From the NCBI GenBank assembly GCA_013399855.1, contig VXAY01007012.1, forward strand, positions 250,533 through 314,532: DNA of 64,000 nucleotides. Reading direction: 5' to 3'. This DNA is from Oxyruncus cristatus (lineage: Eukaryota; Chordata; Aves; Passeriformes; Cotingidae). The position numbers were made by a program, and so were the translations under genes. The notes beneath the pieces were generated by a model. It did not search any database, was not told where the DNA came from, and saw nothing but the letters and a program-made list of their open reading frames with translations. Shown one piece after another: positions 24,372 to 36,300 of the stretch. Each line of letters begins with the position of its first letter. The stretch's first letter is position 1.

Positions 24372-24550
24372 CTCAGGCTCCCCAGGGAAGTGGTGATACC
24401 TCCAAGGCTGACAGAGCTCAAGGGAGCGCATGGACAACACTCTCAGGCACTTGGTGGGATTCTTGGTATTGTCCTGTGCAGGGCCAGGAGTTGGACTCCA
24501 TGATCCTTGTGACCCTTCTGACTCCAGATATTCCATGATTCTGTGATATA
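24372..24550 (+). mobile_element. CR1 LINE, 3'-end fragment (sense)
   Basis: CTCCCCAGGGAAGTGGTGAT, CAGGCACTTGGTGGGATTCT, TGTCCTGTGCAGGGCCAGGA, GTTGGACTCCATGATCCTTG and a TTCCATGATTCTGTGAT tail are the 3' end of an avian CR1 subfamily with the CCAGGAGTTGGACT motif. A short relative is at 27145. Non-coding. Confidence 0.92.
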
Positions 24551-24834
24551 TGTGGAAAGTGAATAGTGCAGAGAAGGCAAAATTCTTTGGTAACAAGGGA
24601 CAGAACGAGTCTCTGTGGCTGAGTCGTTTTGTGCCATTTGCCCTCAGGGCCGTGGTCTATTTGTCATCACAGACTTGTCCTTTCAACTCTCAGGCCTCTG
24701 AGTATACCAGATGTCAGTATACAGGTTACACAGCCCTCTTGTTCCTAACTGCTGTTAAGATGAAATAGTACAACTGAAACTAAACAGAAAATAAATAAAG
24801 AAAGAAAACATCCAGGAAAAAAAAAAAAAAAAAA
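24551..24834 (+). other. Possible retroposed transcript tail (AATAAA + poly-A)
   Basis: An AATAAA at about 24791 is followed about 20 bases later by 18 A (24817-24834). This is the spacing expected for a polyadenylated RNA copied into DNA. The body upstream begins right after the CR1 tail and is not recognised. No target-site duplication is obvious. It may be only an A-rich stretch. Confidence 0.2.
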
Positions 24835-25942
24835 GACCTAACAGCCAACAGTCTACCTGAGTATCAGTCTGATCTAAATGTCCTCTCATCTTGGGATGAA
24901 AGGGCAAGGACAGCTTTGCTTCTTCTGACCACCAAACAATTGTTCTTTATGCGTTTGTTTGCAAATATGTATTTATTTATACTACAGCACTTCACAGCAA
25001 ACCAAAATGGCTCCTGGCCAAAATATGCACAGTGTTTTTCGGTTTGGTCTCTGTGAACAGTTCCCAGAAATGTCTGGACAGACATAGAGAAAGTTTGGAG
25101 CAACACCTACAGCTTGTGTTCTGCTGGATCCCAACAAACACAAAACAGGATGCAGAATTGGCAAGAGTCAGCAAATTAGGATCTCCAGTTGTATTTTAAT
25201 ATCTACTGGAGTTGCCATGAGATCTCTTCTCTCCAGCTCCCAGGTTCTTTCCATATTGACTTTTCCAGAGAAAGCCAAGGATGTGCTCATGGCATGTCCC
25301 AGAGCCCTGGTTCCCAGGTGCCAGCATTAGAGACCATTGCTCCTTCTGGTCAAGGCTTCTTTCTTGTGCAAATAAACATTCATAGGTTTCAGAGCACTTC
25401 TGAGACTCCTCCAGTGTGGAATCATAATGTGGCCATGGCATGGATCCAGCCCCAAGAGCCCAGAATTTCTCCTGAGTTCAGTAGTTTAACCTCATACCTA
25501 TATAATCAGACAGAAAAAATTCACCAAACATTGCCCAGGTCTCAATGAATTAACATGCAGCTTTCTCCTTCCAACCAATACCCCCAGGCCACAGCATTCT
25601 AATTCCCTTCATGTCCCACACTGGTACATTTATACCAGCAGATCTGCTCCAGTAGGTGTGAGTGGGATAGGGAGAAGGCAAAGAGTTTTTTATTACTTTT
25701 ACTATTCAAAAATAATTAAGCAGGGCAACTTTTGGGTGTAACCAAGGACTAAGCCCCCTTTTATTGCTCTGACAGAGTAAAGAGGCTGTAAAAGCCTTTA
25801 AATTACCATTACCCTCAACAGTGAAATTCACAGTCAGTCCAAAAGAAACTCTAATCATTTCAGGCTCACTGACTTCAGTGGAGCCCCCAATTTCACAGCC
25901 TTGGAGAATATTATTTCATCAAAACCAGACTGTTCACCAAAC
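24835..25942. other. Unique non-coding sequence
   Basis: No gene was recognised. It contains the first copy (25520-25538) of a 19-base direct repeat that recurs at 25933-25951. Confidence 0.4.
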
Positions 25943-26121
25943 ATTGCCCAGAGAAGCTGTGGATGCCCCATCCCTCTCAGTGTTCAAGGTCAGGTTGAAT
26001 GGGGCTCTTAGCAACCTGGTCTAGTGGAAGGTGTTCATGCACATGGCAGGGGGTCGGACCTGGTTGGTCTTTAAGGTGCCTTCCAAACTAAACCATTGCG
26101 TGATTCTAGAGTTCTATGATT
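25943..26121 (+). mobile_element. CR1 LINE, 3'-end fragment (sense)
   Basis: TTGCCCAGAGAAGCTGTGGA, TGCCCCATCCCTCTCAGTGT, GCAACCTGGTCTAGTGGAAG, GGTCTTTAAGGTGCCTTCCA and a GTGATTCTAGAGTTCTATGATT tail. It is a 5'-truncated, moderately diverged member of the same subfamily as 60151. Confidence 0.93.
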
Positions 26122-27144
26122 ACTGTAGCCTTTGAAGCAAACACAGAGAGAGGACACTCGCACAAATGTCAGGAGGTGGCTGCAGCGCCAGCAACAAGGT
26201 TTGTTTGTGTCTGCAGGGAGCAGAGGCACCTGAACGCCCTGGTTGTACAGGGAGGTGGCCTCCTTTCACCTGTCCTGACCATTGGCATCTTCTCAGTTTG
26301 CTGGTTTTAATACACCCTTATAAACCTTGCCCTTCTCCTCAGCTCAAACCTCCCAGTGGGATTTGCAGATGCTCAGCTTTAGGCTGACTCCAAGTTTGCT
26401 TACAGTCTAGTTCCTGCAGTTACTTGAGCAAGGATAGACTATATCACTGGATCTTCAGCATTTCCTTTATCTGTTATTTAAAATGGTAAAGCTTACCAGG
26501 GAGATGAATACAGGAACAGAGGAGTTGAAAGCTTTTATATCAGTCCTGTGCAAACAAAGTTAATGTGTCTTCCTTGTGCACAAAGATTAACTGTGATTAA
26601 GTGCTCCAATATGAAAAACGAAGACAGAAAAATAGAAAAGTGTTGCAGTGCTTAGCCGTCCTTCTTAAAATAACTACCATTGTGTTAGGCTTAAAAGGCA
26701 TTTGCTGAAGATTTTGTGAAGAATTAAGCTTATTTGTATTCTTTTAAGATAGAAACAAGAGTAAAGGAAAAGCTGTTAGTCAACATTGTCTTAGAAGATA
26801 AAGGTTTCTAGATAAGAGCATATATGGGTCAATAGAAGCTTCAGTAAATATCTTTCTTGATTGACAGGTCTCTTGAGAATTTTTTAGCTGGTTTAATGTC
26901 ACCTTCTTTCTCTTTCTTTTTCTTTTTCTTTTCTCTTGCAGTAATATTAGCTGATGGGGACAAGAAAGTTATGTCACATTTATATTTGACCAGTGGTGAC
27001 ACTCAGAAAACAGTGAAAAGCAACCTAAGGGCTGGTGTTTACAGCACATCAGCCTAATTCAGGTGTCTTATCTAGGGGTTCAATTTAATGAATGAAACAG
27101 AGTCATTCCAGACACTTATTTCAGATTATTTCGGGAGCTGGACT
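26122..27144. other. Unique non-coding sequence
   Basis: No gene was recognised. A CTTTCTCTTTCTTTTTC pyrimidine tract at about 26900-26940 ends in CTTGCAG and resembles a splice acceptor, but the following frame shows nothing protein-like. Confidence 0.4.
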
Positions 27145-27203
27145 TTCAGGAGTTGGCCTTGTGGGCCCCTTCCAACTCAGGATATTCTCTGATTCTATGA
27201 TTA
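27145..27203 (+). mobile_element. CR1 LINE, extreme 3' tail
   Basis: TCAGGAGTTGGCCTTGTGGG, CCCCTTCCAACTCAGGATAT and TCTCTGATTCTATGATT match the CR1 subfamily at 24372. Only about 60 bp are kept. Confidence 0.88.
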
Positions 27204-27521
27204 TGAATGTCTCCATCTGGGGAAAGTTTTCTCTGATTTAACTAAATTTGTTTAAAATCATCCCTCAGAGCATGTGTAGAAAAGAGCTGTGCATTGCAAA
27301 CCCCAGGCTTTAGACTTGCTCAGTAGACTGGGCATTGATGCTTTAAGCTGTTTGTCTGCAAGGTGTAACTGCCAGGCATTAAAAATTGCAAACCTACGTA
27401 GAAGTCCTAAGGCAAAAAGTAAAATTCAAAGATCTTTTAATTTGCCTTCTGTGGCTAGGGTTGTTTTTTTTCCAGTTTCCACTCAGCCACAAAGATTAAA
27501 AACAACTTACACCGAAGAGGT

Positions 27522-27528
27522 AAAAAAA

Positions 27529-27559
<31 letters not shown>

Positions 27560-27570
27560 GAAAAAAAATA
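27522..27570. repeat. Long A-tract with G interruptions (about 49 bp)
   Basis: About 26 A, then blocks of A separated by single G residues, ending in AAAAAAAATAAAGG. It is the longest low-complexity A-tract here. No retrotransposon body is recognised upstream. Confidence 0.95.
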
Positions 27571-30238
27571 AAGGAGATTCTCAGATGATAAGCTCATTCC
27601 AGCAGCTGAGTATTTATAAGGGATTCAAAACAAAATAGGCTGAGCCAGGGCGTAGATGTGTCTGTCCCCCTGGAAATAACACCTCACTTAGCGAAGATAC
27701 CCTTTGACTTCAGTGTGGCTATCTGAGGAGTCAAGTGTTGCTCAAAGCACGGATGCACAACACCCCTGAAATGCATCCAGCTGGGTGAGAAATAAGCTGA
27801 GACCACAGTGCAGCATCCCTTGAATCTCAGTCTTAAATGATAGCCACCCCCAGAAGAGATTCCTGTGCTCAACGGTGAAAAAATAAATAGCTCTGCTTTG
27901 CATCAGGATGCCAGATTTTGAAGCGTTTGAAGCTTTTCACGCTGCTGAAAGAGGTAGGAGAGAGCATGCAGACAGACAGACAGACTGATTGGGGGGCAGG
28001 AAGGCATAGTGGTTTGCCTACAGCGAAAAAGCTGAGCCTGTTTATTGTTTCACTGAGTGACAGCAAAAATCTTTTTTCCTTATGGACAGATCAAGATGGG
28101 AGCAAACGTCTTCTGAATTTTATTGGGCAATCTACCCCCAAAAAAATTAGGGCTTTTAAAATTAACCTTAGACTGCTTATTAAGCACCTATGCCAGGGAT
28201 TTGAGACAGCTGTCAGCCATGTCCCTGGGACATGTCGGATGGGTGTGTTGGCAGAAGAGGTGCCCACTTGCCTAGACATTGTCTCCAACTCTGGCCATGC
28301 TTCAGAGCTGGCTCCCAGTCCGGGTCCCAGCAGGCACCTTGCTGTGCCGCTGGCTAAGCCGAGACTCTCATGGTTTGTCCCCTCTCAGCAGACAGGGGAA
28401 GGAGCAGGTCCTCCCTTTGGGTAAGGTCACTCACTCCACAGAGCTTAAGTGCTGTCTTTGGCTCTCACCATCCCATCCTGATGGTGGAGAAATGCTGAAA
28501 ACCAGCAGAAGAACCATCGGGATGAAGCCCTGGGTCCCTCAGACAACAAGGGACCTGACAGAAACCTGACATCCACAGAAAATAAAATGATGGATCAGTG
28601 TAGGAGATGGATAGATACTTCCAATGTCTCCTTCTGGACAAGAAGAGTGATGAGAATCTGCCAGAAATGTCCTTCCCACTTCCCCCATGCAGTCCCACAG
28701 CTCCTCTTTCTGGGAGCACAATGACTGAGACCCATGAGTAGGGACAGAGCTACTCCAGAAAGCTGCCCTGGGAGATACACTGCCTGGGCAGCTGAGAGGG
28801 AAAGAAGATTCCTCCTGGGAAAACAGACACAAACACAACGACTGATAAAAGCTTTTTTAAAAATACATTGTTCAGTAAAGACAAACCTGGGGAGAGAAGA
28901 TGTTCGATGAGACACACAAAATTTCCAGAAAAATATTAACGTGCTTCAACTCAAGCAATTTTCAATGAGAGTTAGAACCAACTGTATGGATGAAATTTGT
29001 GTATTAGCCTTTCCCACACATCCCACTGCTGGTACTGGCTGCAGCCAGCTCATATGATTTGAAATTTGATTTATCCTCAGTGCAAAGTCCTGTTTAAAAT
29101 TCAGTAAGGCATTTATTTATTTCCAGGCACAACCTATTTTCCTGACCTAAAGACTGCCTGAGAGGCAACAGATAGTTCTGCCTTGAAATGTGATATGGCA
29201 AAGCCTGGGTGATTTTGGCCTGTCTCAATATTGTGATCACTGCTGGGAGGTAAAAGTCCTTCTCCCACAAGCTCCAGGAATAGTATGTGTGGATGATCAT
29301 GTGCATTTCCAGACCACTCACATCCATCTTAAGTAGGAAGGGGAACAGAGAAGAGCAGCACAAGTTTTTAGGGCTGGCAAAAGCCACAAAAACTATGAGA
29401 AGTTTGCTGAAGAAATTACTAACTTGTGAGCCAACCCCACCCAGCCTGAAAATGCCTTGGAGGTGTGAACACTGCAGAGAAGGGGGAACTGGCATAGGAG
29501 AAGAAATCAGCAAAGACAATGTGTGAGGTGAATCTTGAAGGTCACAACCCACGTCTAGACCCTTTTAGAGGAGGCACTGGAGATAATTTACCCCAACATG
29601 ATCTTTGTGTGTCATGAGAGACCAAGACAGAAGGAACTGGATGAAAAAAAACCCAAACCAGCTAAGGCAGAGAAGAACAAGAACAGCATTTGGTGAAATG
29701 CTTATATTTTTCACAGTGGTGGAGGAGTGATGTGTTTCTTCATGCTCAATTACAGAGGATGTGCATGTGACCACACTAATAAGAAGATTCAGAGCTTCAG
29801 CTCAGGCTTTGAAAGCTCAGACCTTTGTTTTCCAGAGGTTTGCACATCAGCCATCCTTCCCCAAAGCAGCTGGGTCTCCCCATACGTGACAACACAGAGC
29901 TCCATCACACTGAGGAGGAAAAACAGCAAAAATTACCCTATCACTGATAGACCAAGAGAAGGAGAATAACAAGAGGTCAATTTAAAGTTATTCTGGGTCA
30001 AAACTTGGTAGATGAGTGCTTCTCCCATGCATCTCCCCTGGGTTTTCATCCTGACACACTGTGTAGACCCAGACAAGGCCTGGCTGAGTGCAGAGTTGAG
30101 CAGAGACCAGCAAACCCAAGGCCTCCATCTCTAAACTCCCACTCCCCTTCCTCCTCTGCCATTATTAGCAAATGTCTGATTTCAAAATATCCCACTAGAA
30201 AATACATTTAGAAGTTGTGGGTTTTGTCTCCCCTTCCA

Positions 30239-30270
30239 TGTTTTTTTTTTTTGTTTTTGTTTTTAGTTTT
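30239..30270. repeat. T-rich tract
   Basis: Twelve or more T, followed by GTTTTTGTTTTTAGTTTT. Confidence 0.9.
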
Positions 30271-30553
30271 GCACGTGGCCAGCACTTGTCAAGGGGACCT
30301 GGTTGGTTGCTTCTTCCTTCTGTTTGTTTTCCCCTTTGCTTTTCACATGGGGGAGGATGGCAGAGGGTGGAAGCCAGTGCACTCATCACCAGCAAACACA
30401 GGGCAGGTGGAGGTCAGCACAGCAGCAGACTGTGTGCCTGCTAAGGAGCTGCAGGGGCAAGAGCCAACATAAAACCAGAGTAGTGAGGGGGAAGCAAAAA
30501 ACAATGCATTTTTTTTTGTGTGGGATTGGTTTTCTGTGGTCAGTCTCCGTGCC

Positions 30554-30570
30554 AAAAAAAAAAAAAAAAA
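30554..30570. repeat. Poly-A run (17 A)
   Basis: Seventeen consecutive A after CTCCGTGCC. Confidence 0.95.
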
Positions 30571-30682
30571 GGTTAATTCATGTGCATTTTCAAAGTCCTG
30601 GAGACCTGAGAAGCTGGGGTGTGTTTAGGAGATTTGAGTCTGCAAGTGTGACATAGATGTCACGAAGAAAATTAATATCCCT

Positions 30683-30737
30683 GGGGCAGGGAAGGCTGGA
30701 GGGGATTGAGGAGGGGAGGGGGGGCAGGCAGGGGGGG
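30683..30737 (+). other. G-rich tract, G-quadruplex candidate
   Basis: G-runs of four or more at 30683-30686, 30701-30704, 30713-30716, 30718-30724 and 30731-30737 lie within 55 bases on the plus strand. The last four runs have loops of about 8, 1 and 6 bases. The first loop slightly exceeds the usual limit of 7, so folding is plausible but unproven. Confidence 0.5.
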
Positions 30738-30950
30738 AAGGAAAGCTGCTAAACTCAGAAATGATGAGGTAATCATAACATAATTTCCTAAACTGGCTAC
30801 TAATTAACCACAACTCCTGAGTTTAGTATTGTGAATTGACTCCATCATAACCCAAAAATCACTCTGAAAAAAGAAAACAAAAAAAAAAGCAGCAGCACAT
30901 TTTTCAGTGACAGTGCTAGCCAAAGAAATTAATACGTTTTATAGGGGGTT

Positions 30951-30981
30951 TTCTTCTCTTTTTTTCTTTTTTTTTTTTCCT
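30951..30981. repeat. Pyrimidine/T-rich tract
   Basis: TTTTCTTCTCTTTTTTTC, then about 12 T and CCTCCCC. Confidence 0.88.
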
Positions 30982-33049
30982 CCCCATACTTGTAGGTAAC
31001 ATGCCAAAATTTCTTGTCTACACAGAAGACAAGGCATGGGCGCTTTTTGGTGTGAAGTAAAATACGAGAGGATGCAACTAAAGCACAGGGGAAGTTCACT
31101 TTTGGTGCTTCTCTGGCAAAGCACAGGCATGAGCAGTGCCCAAATCAGCCTGATGAACAGTCCCAAAGTGTTTCTCACAAATGGAAGCAAAGATAAAAGA
31201 CAAACATTAGCACCTTCCCTTGCCCAGCTCGGCCTTCCCTGGGCTTTGAGTCACCTGGAGTAGTCAGGACCACTGGGGTCAGCCTGAGAGGTCTCAGTAG
31301 GAAATACAGCACATGCCACCAAAATGTCTACACAAAATATTCCTTCCATGGGAATAGCTCTATCAGAGGGCATGGAGCTAACCCCTTGCTCAGTTAACAG
31401 GCATTACCCACAGCCTGTTTTCTTTAGTGGAGGAAGAGGTCATCCTGCCTCCCACATTAATTCCAGATGCAAAAGGGCATCTGTCCAAGGAATTACAGTA
31501 AAGTAAATCCAGTTCTCAGACTTTAAAAGGTGCAGGGCAGCACAGCTTCGACGCAAAGCAATGCTGCAACACAAAGCTGCCGATGGCTCAGTAAAGTCAA
31601 ATAGCAATGAAAAAGAGTTAAACTTGTATGAAGCTGTAGATATTAACTTCTAAAAGCTGATGGGCATGTTGTGGGCTGACAAGAAAGGAGGGGACAGACC
31701 AGAAAGGGAAAGTAAAAATAGGTGTGCCAAAAGTTTCTCTTTTAATGTTGGACCCCTATATTGGTAGTACAGTTTTGGTTGCTTCTGGCAACAGAGATGC
31801 TGAGTTAAGGGAGAAGATGAAATGTTGAGCCAGGGACATGACAGCAGCAGCACCTCCAGGAGATGGGGAGATGATCTGAGTGGGAGGCTACAGAAAAACA
31901 AGCCAATATCCTGGCCAGGAGCCACACTAAGTGAGTGGGGAGTGGGGCTGGGGACACTTCAGGCCTTAGTGAAAGGGAAAGAAGGAGCCAAAGTGTCAGT
32001 GGAGAGGGCTGAGCCCCACTCTTTCTGGCATTATCACATCATGCATTGGACTTGTCCCCACACTTGCTCGCTCTTCCCATCACCTCTTTCTCCCTACAGC
32101 ACTGCTGAGGAGCAAAGCTGGGAGCGCAAGAGATTTGTCCATGAAGGAAAGGAGGTGGAAGCTAATGAGGGGGCTAAAACTTTCTTCTTTCCCCTCCCCT
32201 TGTAAACCTACACCTATGCATCCCAGCTGTGCTTATAGACAGGGTTTTGACTGGGACCTTTATCTTACATGCTTGAAAGTGCTTACCTGCATGGCATATT
32301 GGTGAGTGTACAGATGGAATCAGGCTCATGCAGGTGAAAGTTGCCTGTCATTAGAGCACTTGAGCATGAGCTAATAAACCCAGCCAGTCTTCACAGCTAA
32401 GACATTTCCTCCCTGTCACTCAGCACGAGCTCAGAGCTGCAAGGGAGAGGGCACAGCGCTCCTGACTCCAGTTCAACCTCCCCTCTCTGAATGCTACATC
32501 CTCCAGCTCAGGGGTAAGCTGTCACATGCAGCATCCATTTCAAACTGCTGCTCCTGCCATGCTCTTCATTCATTTAACATGAGCAAAATGAGAGATCACA
32601 TCTCAGGAGGGGATCCTCAGGGCCACGGAGTTCAAGGGAGATGGACTGTGCAGCAGACTCACTGAATAAAAAAAAAAAACAAAACAGGCTTGGTTTCTCT
32701 TTTTCACTTTCTACTTTGGTGAGCAATGGAAAGAAAAGTGTTTCCATGCAGTGGGCCTCTTGAGTATCCCCTGTGAACTTTAGCATTGCCATTGTGTCTG
32801 CTCATAGACAGTCAGAGCCTCCGCTGGTGTAAAAAGTCATAGCTCCCCTGCCTTTACTGACCTTCTCTTCTACCACAGCCTCCACCCCCAGACTCCACAT
32901 TGTCAGACTCTGCCACCACCAATGCTTTCTGCAGCTTGCTGCAGCCTGACCATCTCTCAGTCACATTTTTAGAGCTATCTTATTTATTCTGAAAACTGAA
33001 TTTTTTCTGATTTTGTGGTTTGGTGTAGTTTTTAAAGAGGAGGTAAATA

Positions 33050-33337
33050 TTCTCCCAGGTTACTGTCAGTAAGACAAGAGGGCACGGCCTTAAGCTGTGC
33101 CAGGGGAGCTTTAGGTTAGATATTAGGAAGAAATTCTTTACAGAGAGAGTAATCAGCCATTGGAATGGGCTGCCCAGGGAGGTGGTGGATTCTCTGTCTC
33201 TGGAGGTTTTTAAGACGAGACTGGATGTGGCACTTAGTGCCATAGTCTAGTAACCACAGCGGTAGTGGATCAAGTGTTGGACTTGATGATCTCAGAAGTC
33301 CTTTCCAACCCAGTTGATTCTATGATTCTGTGATTTA
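33050..33337 (+). mobile_element. CR1 LINE, 3' part (sense, about 290 bp)
   Basis: GTAAGACAAGAGGGCACGGC, TTAAGCTGTGCCAGGGGAGC, AGATATTAGGAAGAAATTCT, TTGGAATGGGCTGCCCAGGG, GGACTTGATGATCTCAGAAG and a TTGATTCTATGATTCTGTGA tail. It covers the last part of ORF2 and the 3' UTR of the same subfamily as 56785-57494, about 90% identical to it by eye. Truncated at its 5' end near 33050. Confidence 0.96.
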
Positions 33338-36300
33338 TTAGAGCATTTCTGCTTTTGTTCTTGCATTTCTTAAATATGAAAAGTAAAATGAGCAGAAAAA
33401 TCACAAACAGAATCTCCAGGCACACCTCTATGTCACAGGAGAGCAGAGGACTAGCTTGCAGCTCAACTAAGGGTTGCTTACTGAAAAGAAGGGTGGGATT
33501 CCTGTCTCTGGAAAAGTGTTTTATATCAGCTTTGGAGGATTCTTACACAGAGTGGGTCCTGACAAGCCTCATACACCACACGTGAGCTTCACTTCTTTTT
33601 CCCCTTTTCCATTTTCTCCTCTGGACAAGAGACATCTCATTTGTTGTCACCTCTCTTCTGCCCAGGACCAGGTACTGTCAGGTACAACCCATGGGCACAT
33701 CTAGTCCTGTCTTGTGTAGAGGCTCTGGAGCAGAGCAGAGGCTTCAGCCTGTGCTGGAAACATTCTCCTCATACATCTGCCACCCACAGGCATTTCCATC
33801 ACAGGCACGATGGTCCCCTGTGGGTCAGGAAACATGTGGATTGGTGACTAAGGCATATTTACGGGGTATACAAAAATTGGTCTCAAATCCATGTTCAGTG
33901 GGCATCATTGGAAGTGCTCCTGTAATAGGGAGACACCCCTGAAACCCTGCTAGGGAGAAGCCTGATGCATCTGTCTCCTCCTAAAAGGCAGAGAAACACT
34001 TGGGTCCTTTCAAGGATCTGGTCTGATTTCCAGAAATGATTAATGCATTTAGGAACTACTGGGGTTAAACAACTCAAAAGAAGATTGCTTTCATTTTAAC
34101 ATGTCTTTTGAAAAAGAAAGATCAAAATGATGTCTCCTGAAAGCTTTTCTTTTAAATTTTGAAATAGGAAATTCAACCAAACCAGTCTGGCTTTTTGGAT
34201 GGGTGGGTTGGTTTTTGGGTTGTTTTGTTGGGGTTTTTTTCCACAAAAACACCTCAGCTTCTCAGTTTGAATGAATAAGTGTTTTCTAAGAAAATTCAAG
34301 CCTTAATCTCTCGATTTTATTCAAAGTCATAGTTGAAACTGTGGCAAGATTGTACAAAGTTCTCCCTAAAAAGACATGGCACACAAAAATATGTAGTGTT
34401 CACTCAAGCAGGATGCTGATTCTGGTTCCTTTGGCATCAGACAGTCCTAGCAAGACACAGAACAGGTCTTGTTTGAAGAAACTTTCCTTTAGTGACTGAG
34501 GACTCTTCCAATACTCCCACAGGAGTACAGTGCTTAAGCAAAAGCTGTGATTCTTTCAAAAGCATAAATCCCTCTTGAGCTTGTGAAAGAATTAGAGCAC
34601 CACTGATGCAGCTACAAGCCACGTGCATCTCCCTGGTTGCCTGTTAAATAGCAGGAGGCTGCCACGGGGCATCAGTCACACCTCATTCACAGGATCCCCT
34701 TTCAGCACCACTGTCCTCACTCCTGCTCTTTCGCACCCACCCGCAGCTCCCGTGACATTCACCATGTGGCCTCTTTCACATGCCTCACGCTGGGATGCAG
34801 CATTCCCAGGGCCAGCAAAGATTCCCAGCTTTGCAGGGCGATGAAGCCTCTTGCCACCGAGAAAGGCCCGACTGCTCCTTCCCGAGGAAATGGCAAAAGG
34901 AGGGAAAATGTTTCAGGCAGCTTCTTGCTTCTTTTGGGGGAGGTGGGGCAGATGACCAAGGTGGTCTGGCTCTCATATATAGATTTTTTTTCTCTCTTTT
35001 TTCATCCTCCTGACTTTGGTAAGACCCTCTCAAACATAGCACAACCCTCCTTAACATAGTAAGAGTAAAATCACAACTTGCCTTGATTGGAGACTGTGTG
35101 TTAGCAGTGCCCAGCTCAGTCAAGGCTTGCATTTTAATTGAAGTCTCTAATGGTGAAATAATATGAGAATAATCCCAGTAAGTGCTTTGCCTCTGGCAAC
35201 TGGAGACAATACTGACATTTCAGGTGTTCCCTAGTCTGTATCCATTTTTTATTATTTTTTGTCCTACAGCATCAGCTACAGGTCCTTAAACCTGATAGAC
35301 AATATCCTCATAAATAAGCATGGTAAGAGAAGTTCATTCCTCTGAACAGGTATGGTCACGGGTATGTATCCCATTGCCTGCATTTCAGGAAGCTAATGGA
35401 CAAGGGATGAGTCAGTGAAGGAAGCCCTGAAGGAGCTTTTTGCTCTGCTGGTTTTACAGGAAGCCCAGGCCCACAACTTTGGGATCAAAGCTGCCTAGTA
35501 GGGGAGTTCTCCAAGGAAAGACCACTCTGTTCATCACTGTTAATACAGCCTGAACAAAAAATAATTTTTTTCCTCGAGTTTTTTGAGCTGGTTTTAGACA
35601 ACAATTAGAGCCGTGGAGTTTTGGACGCCAGTTCAGATCATAGGAGACGCCCTGAAAACCCCAGTAATAACCAGTTAACCTCTGCTGTCCTGAAAGCAGT
35701 ACTGGGATATTTAAAAAATTTAAGGTTTCTTCTTGGGGCTGATGTATTTAAGTACTACTTTTAAGGCATTTCACCTTTTTGAAAGCCTAACTCTAACTTC
35801 CAGTGGAGTGGATTATTAGTGAAGTCAAAGCTGCACTAAGGCCAGTTGAGAGATGCAAGTGCGTGAGACAACAAAGCAGGAAAAAAATCATGTAAGGATT
35901 TAAATGTTATCTGACCCATTTTCTTATGCACACAAAATTATTCCAGTTTTGGTTTTGGATATGATAACACTGGAAACAGGATCTGAGTATCCATCTGGAA
36001 AAATGGCAGGGGGGGTGGGAATAGAAAAAAACTAAGAAACGATGTCTACAGATACACTTAAAACAGTTGCAAACACCCTTTTGCTTCACTGGCTTAGTCT
36101 GGTCCTCTCTGGCAGTAAATTAGGCAGGACTGTGGTTTAACAGTTTTGCAGAGGCTGTGAGGTAGAGAAAGAGCAAGGGGCTCCTCAGGCATTCACGCTG
36201 GTGGCCCTGCCTCTCTGTGTCTCTTTTTCTCTGATCTGTTAACTGCAGCCTTCAGTGGAAGAACGGAGAGGGGCAGAAGTGAAGATGATTCATCAGTACC

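Larger units (their letters stand above)
27204..33049. other. About 5.8 kb of unique non-coding sequence with A/T and G tracts
   Basis: No CR1 and no recognised gene. It holds the large A-tract at 27522, a small GACA repeat near 27968-27986, a p53-site-like palindrome at 28215, T-rich tracts at 30239 and 30951, 17 A at 30554 and a G-rich tract at 30683. The 168-codon plus frame at 27918-28424 has no protein likeness. Confidence 0.45.

Noticed and set aside
26900..26945. Splice acceptor and exon
   Set aside because: The pyrimidine tract ends in TTGCAG, but the following frame has no protein-like run and no matching donor was found.
27918..28424. 168-codon plus-strand frame
   Set aside because: It lacks a good start, crosses a GACA microsatellite and has no protein likeness. 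Its length is within chance for 64 kb.
34701..34721. REST/RE1 silencer site
   Set aside because: The left half TTCAGCACC is perfect, but the right half (GGACAG-type) is absent.
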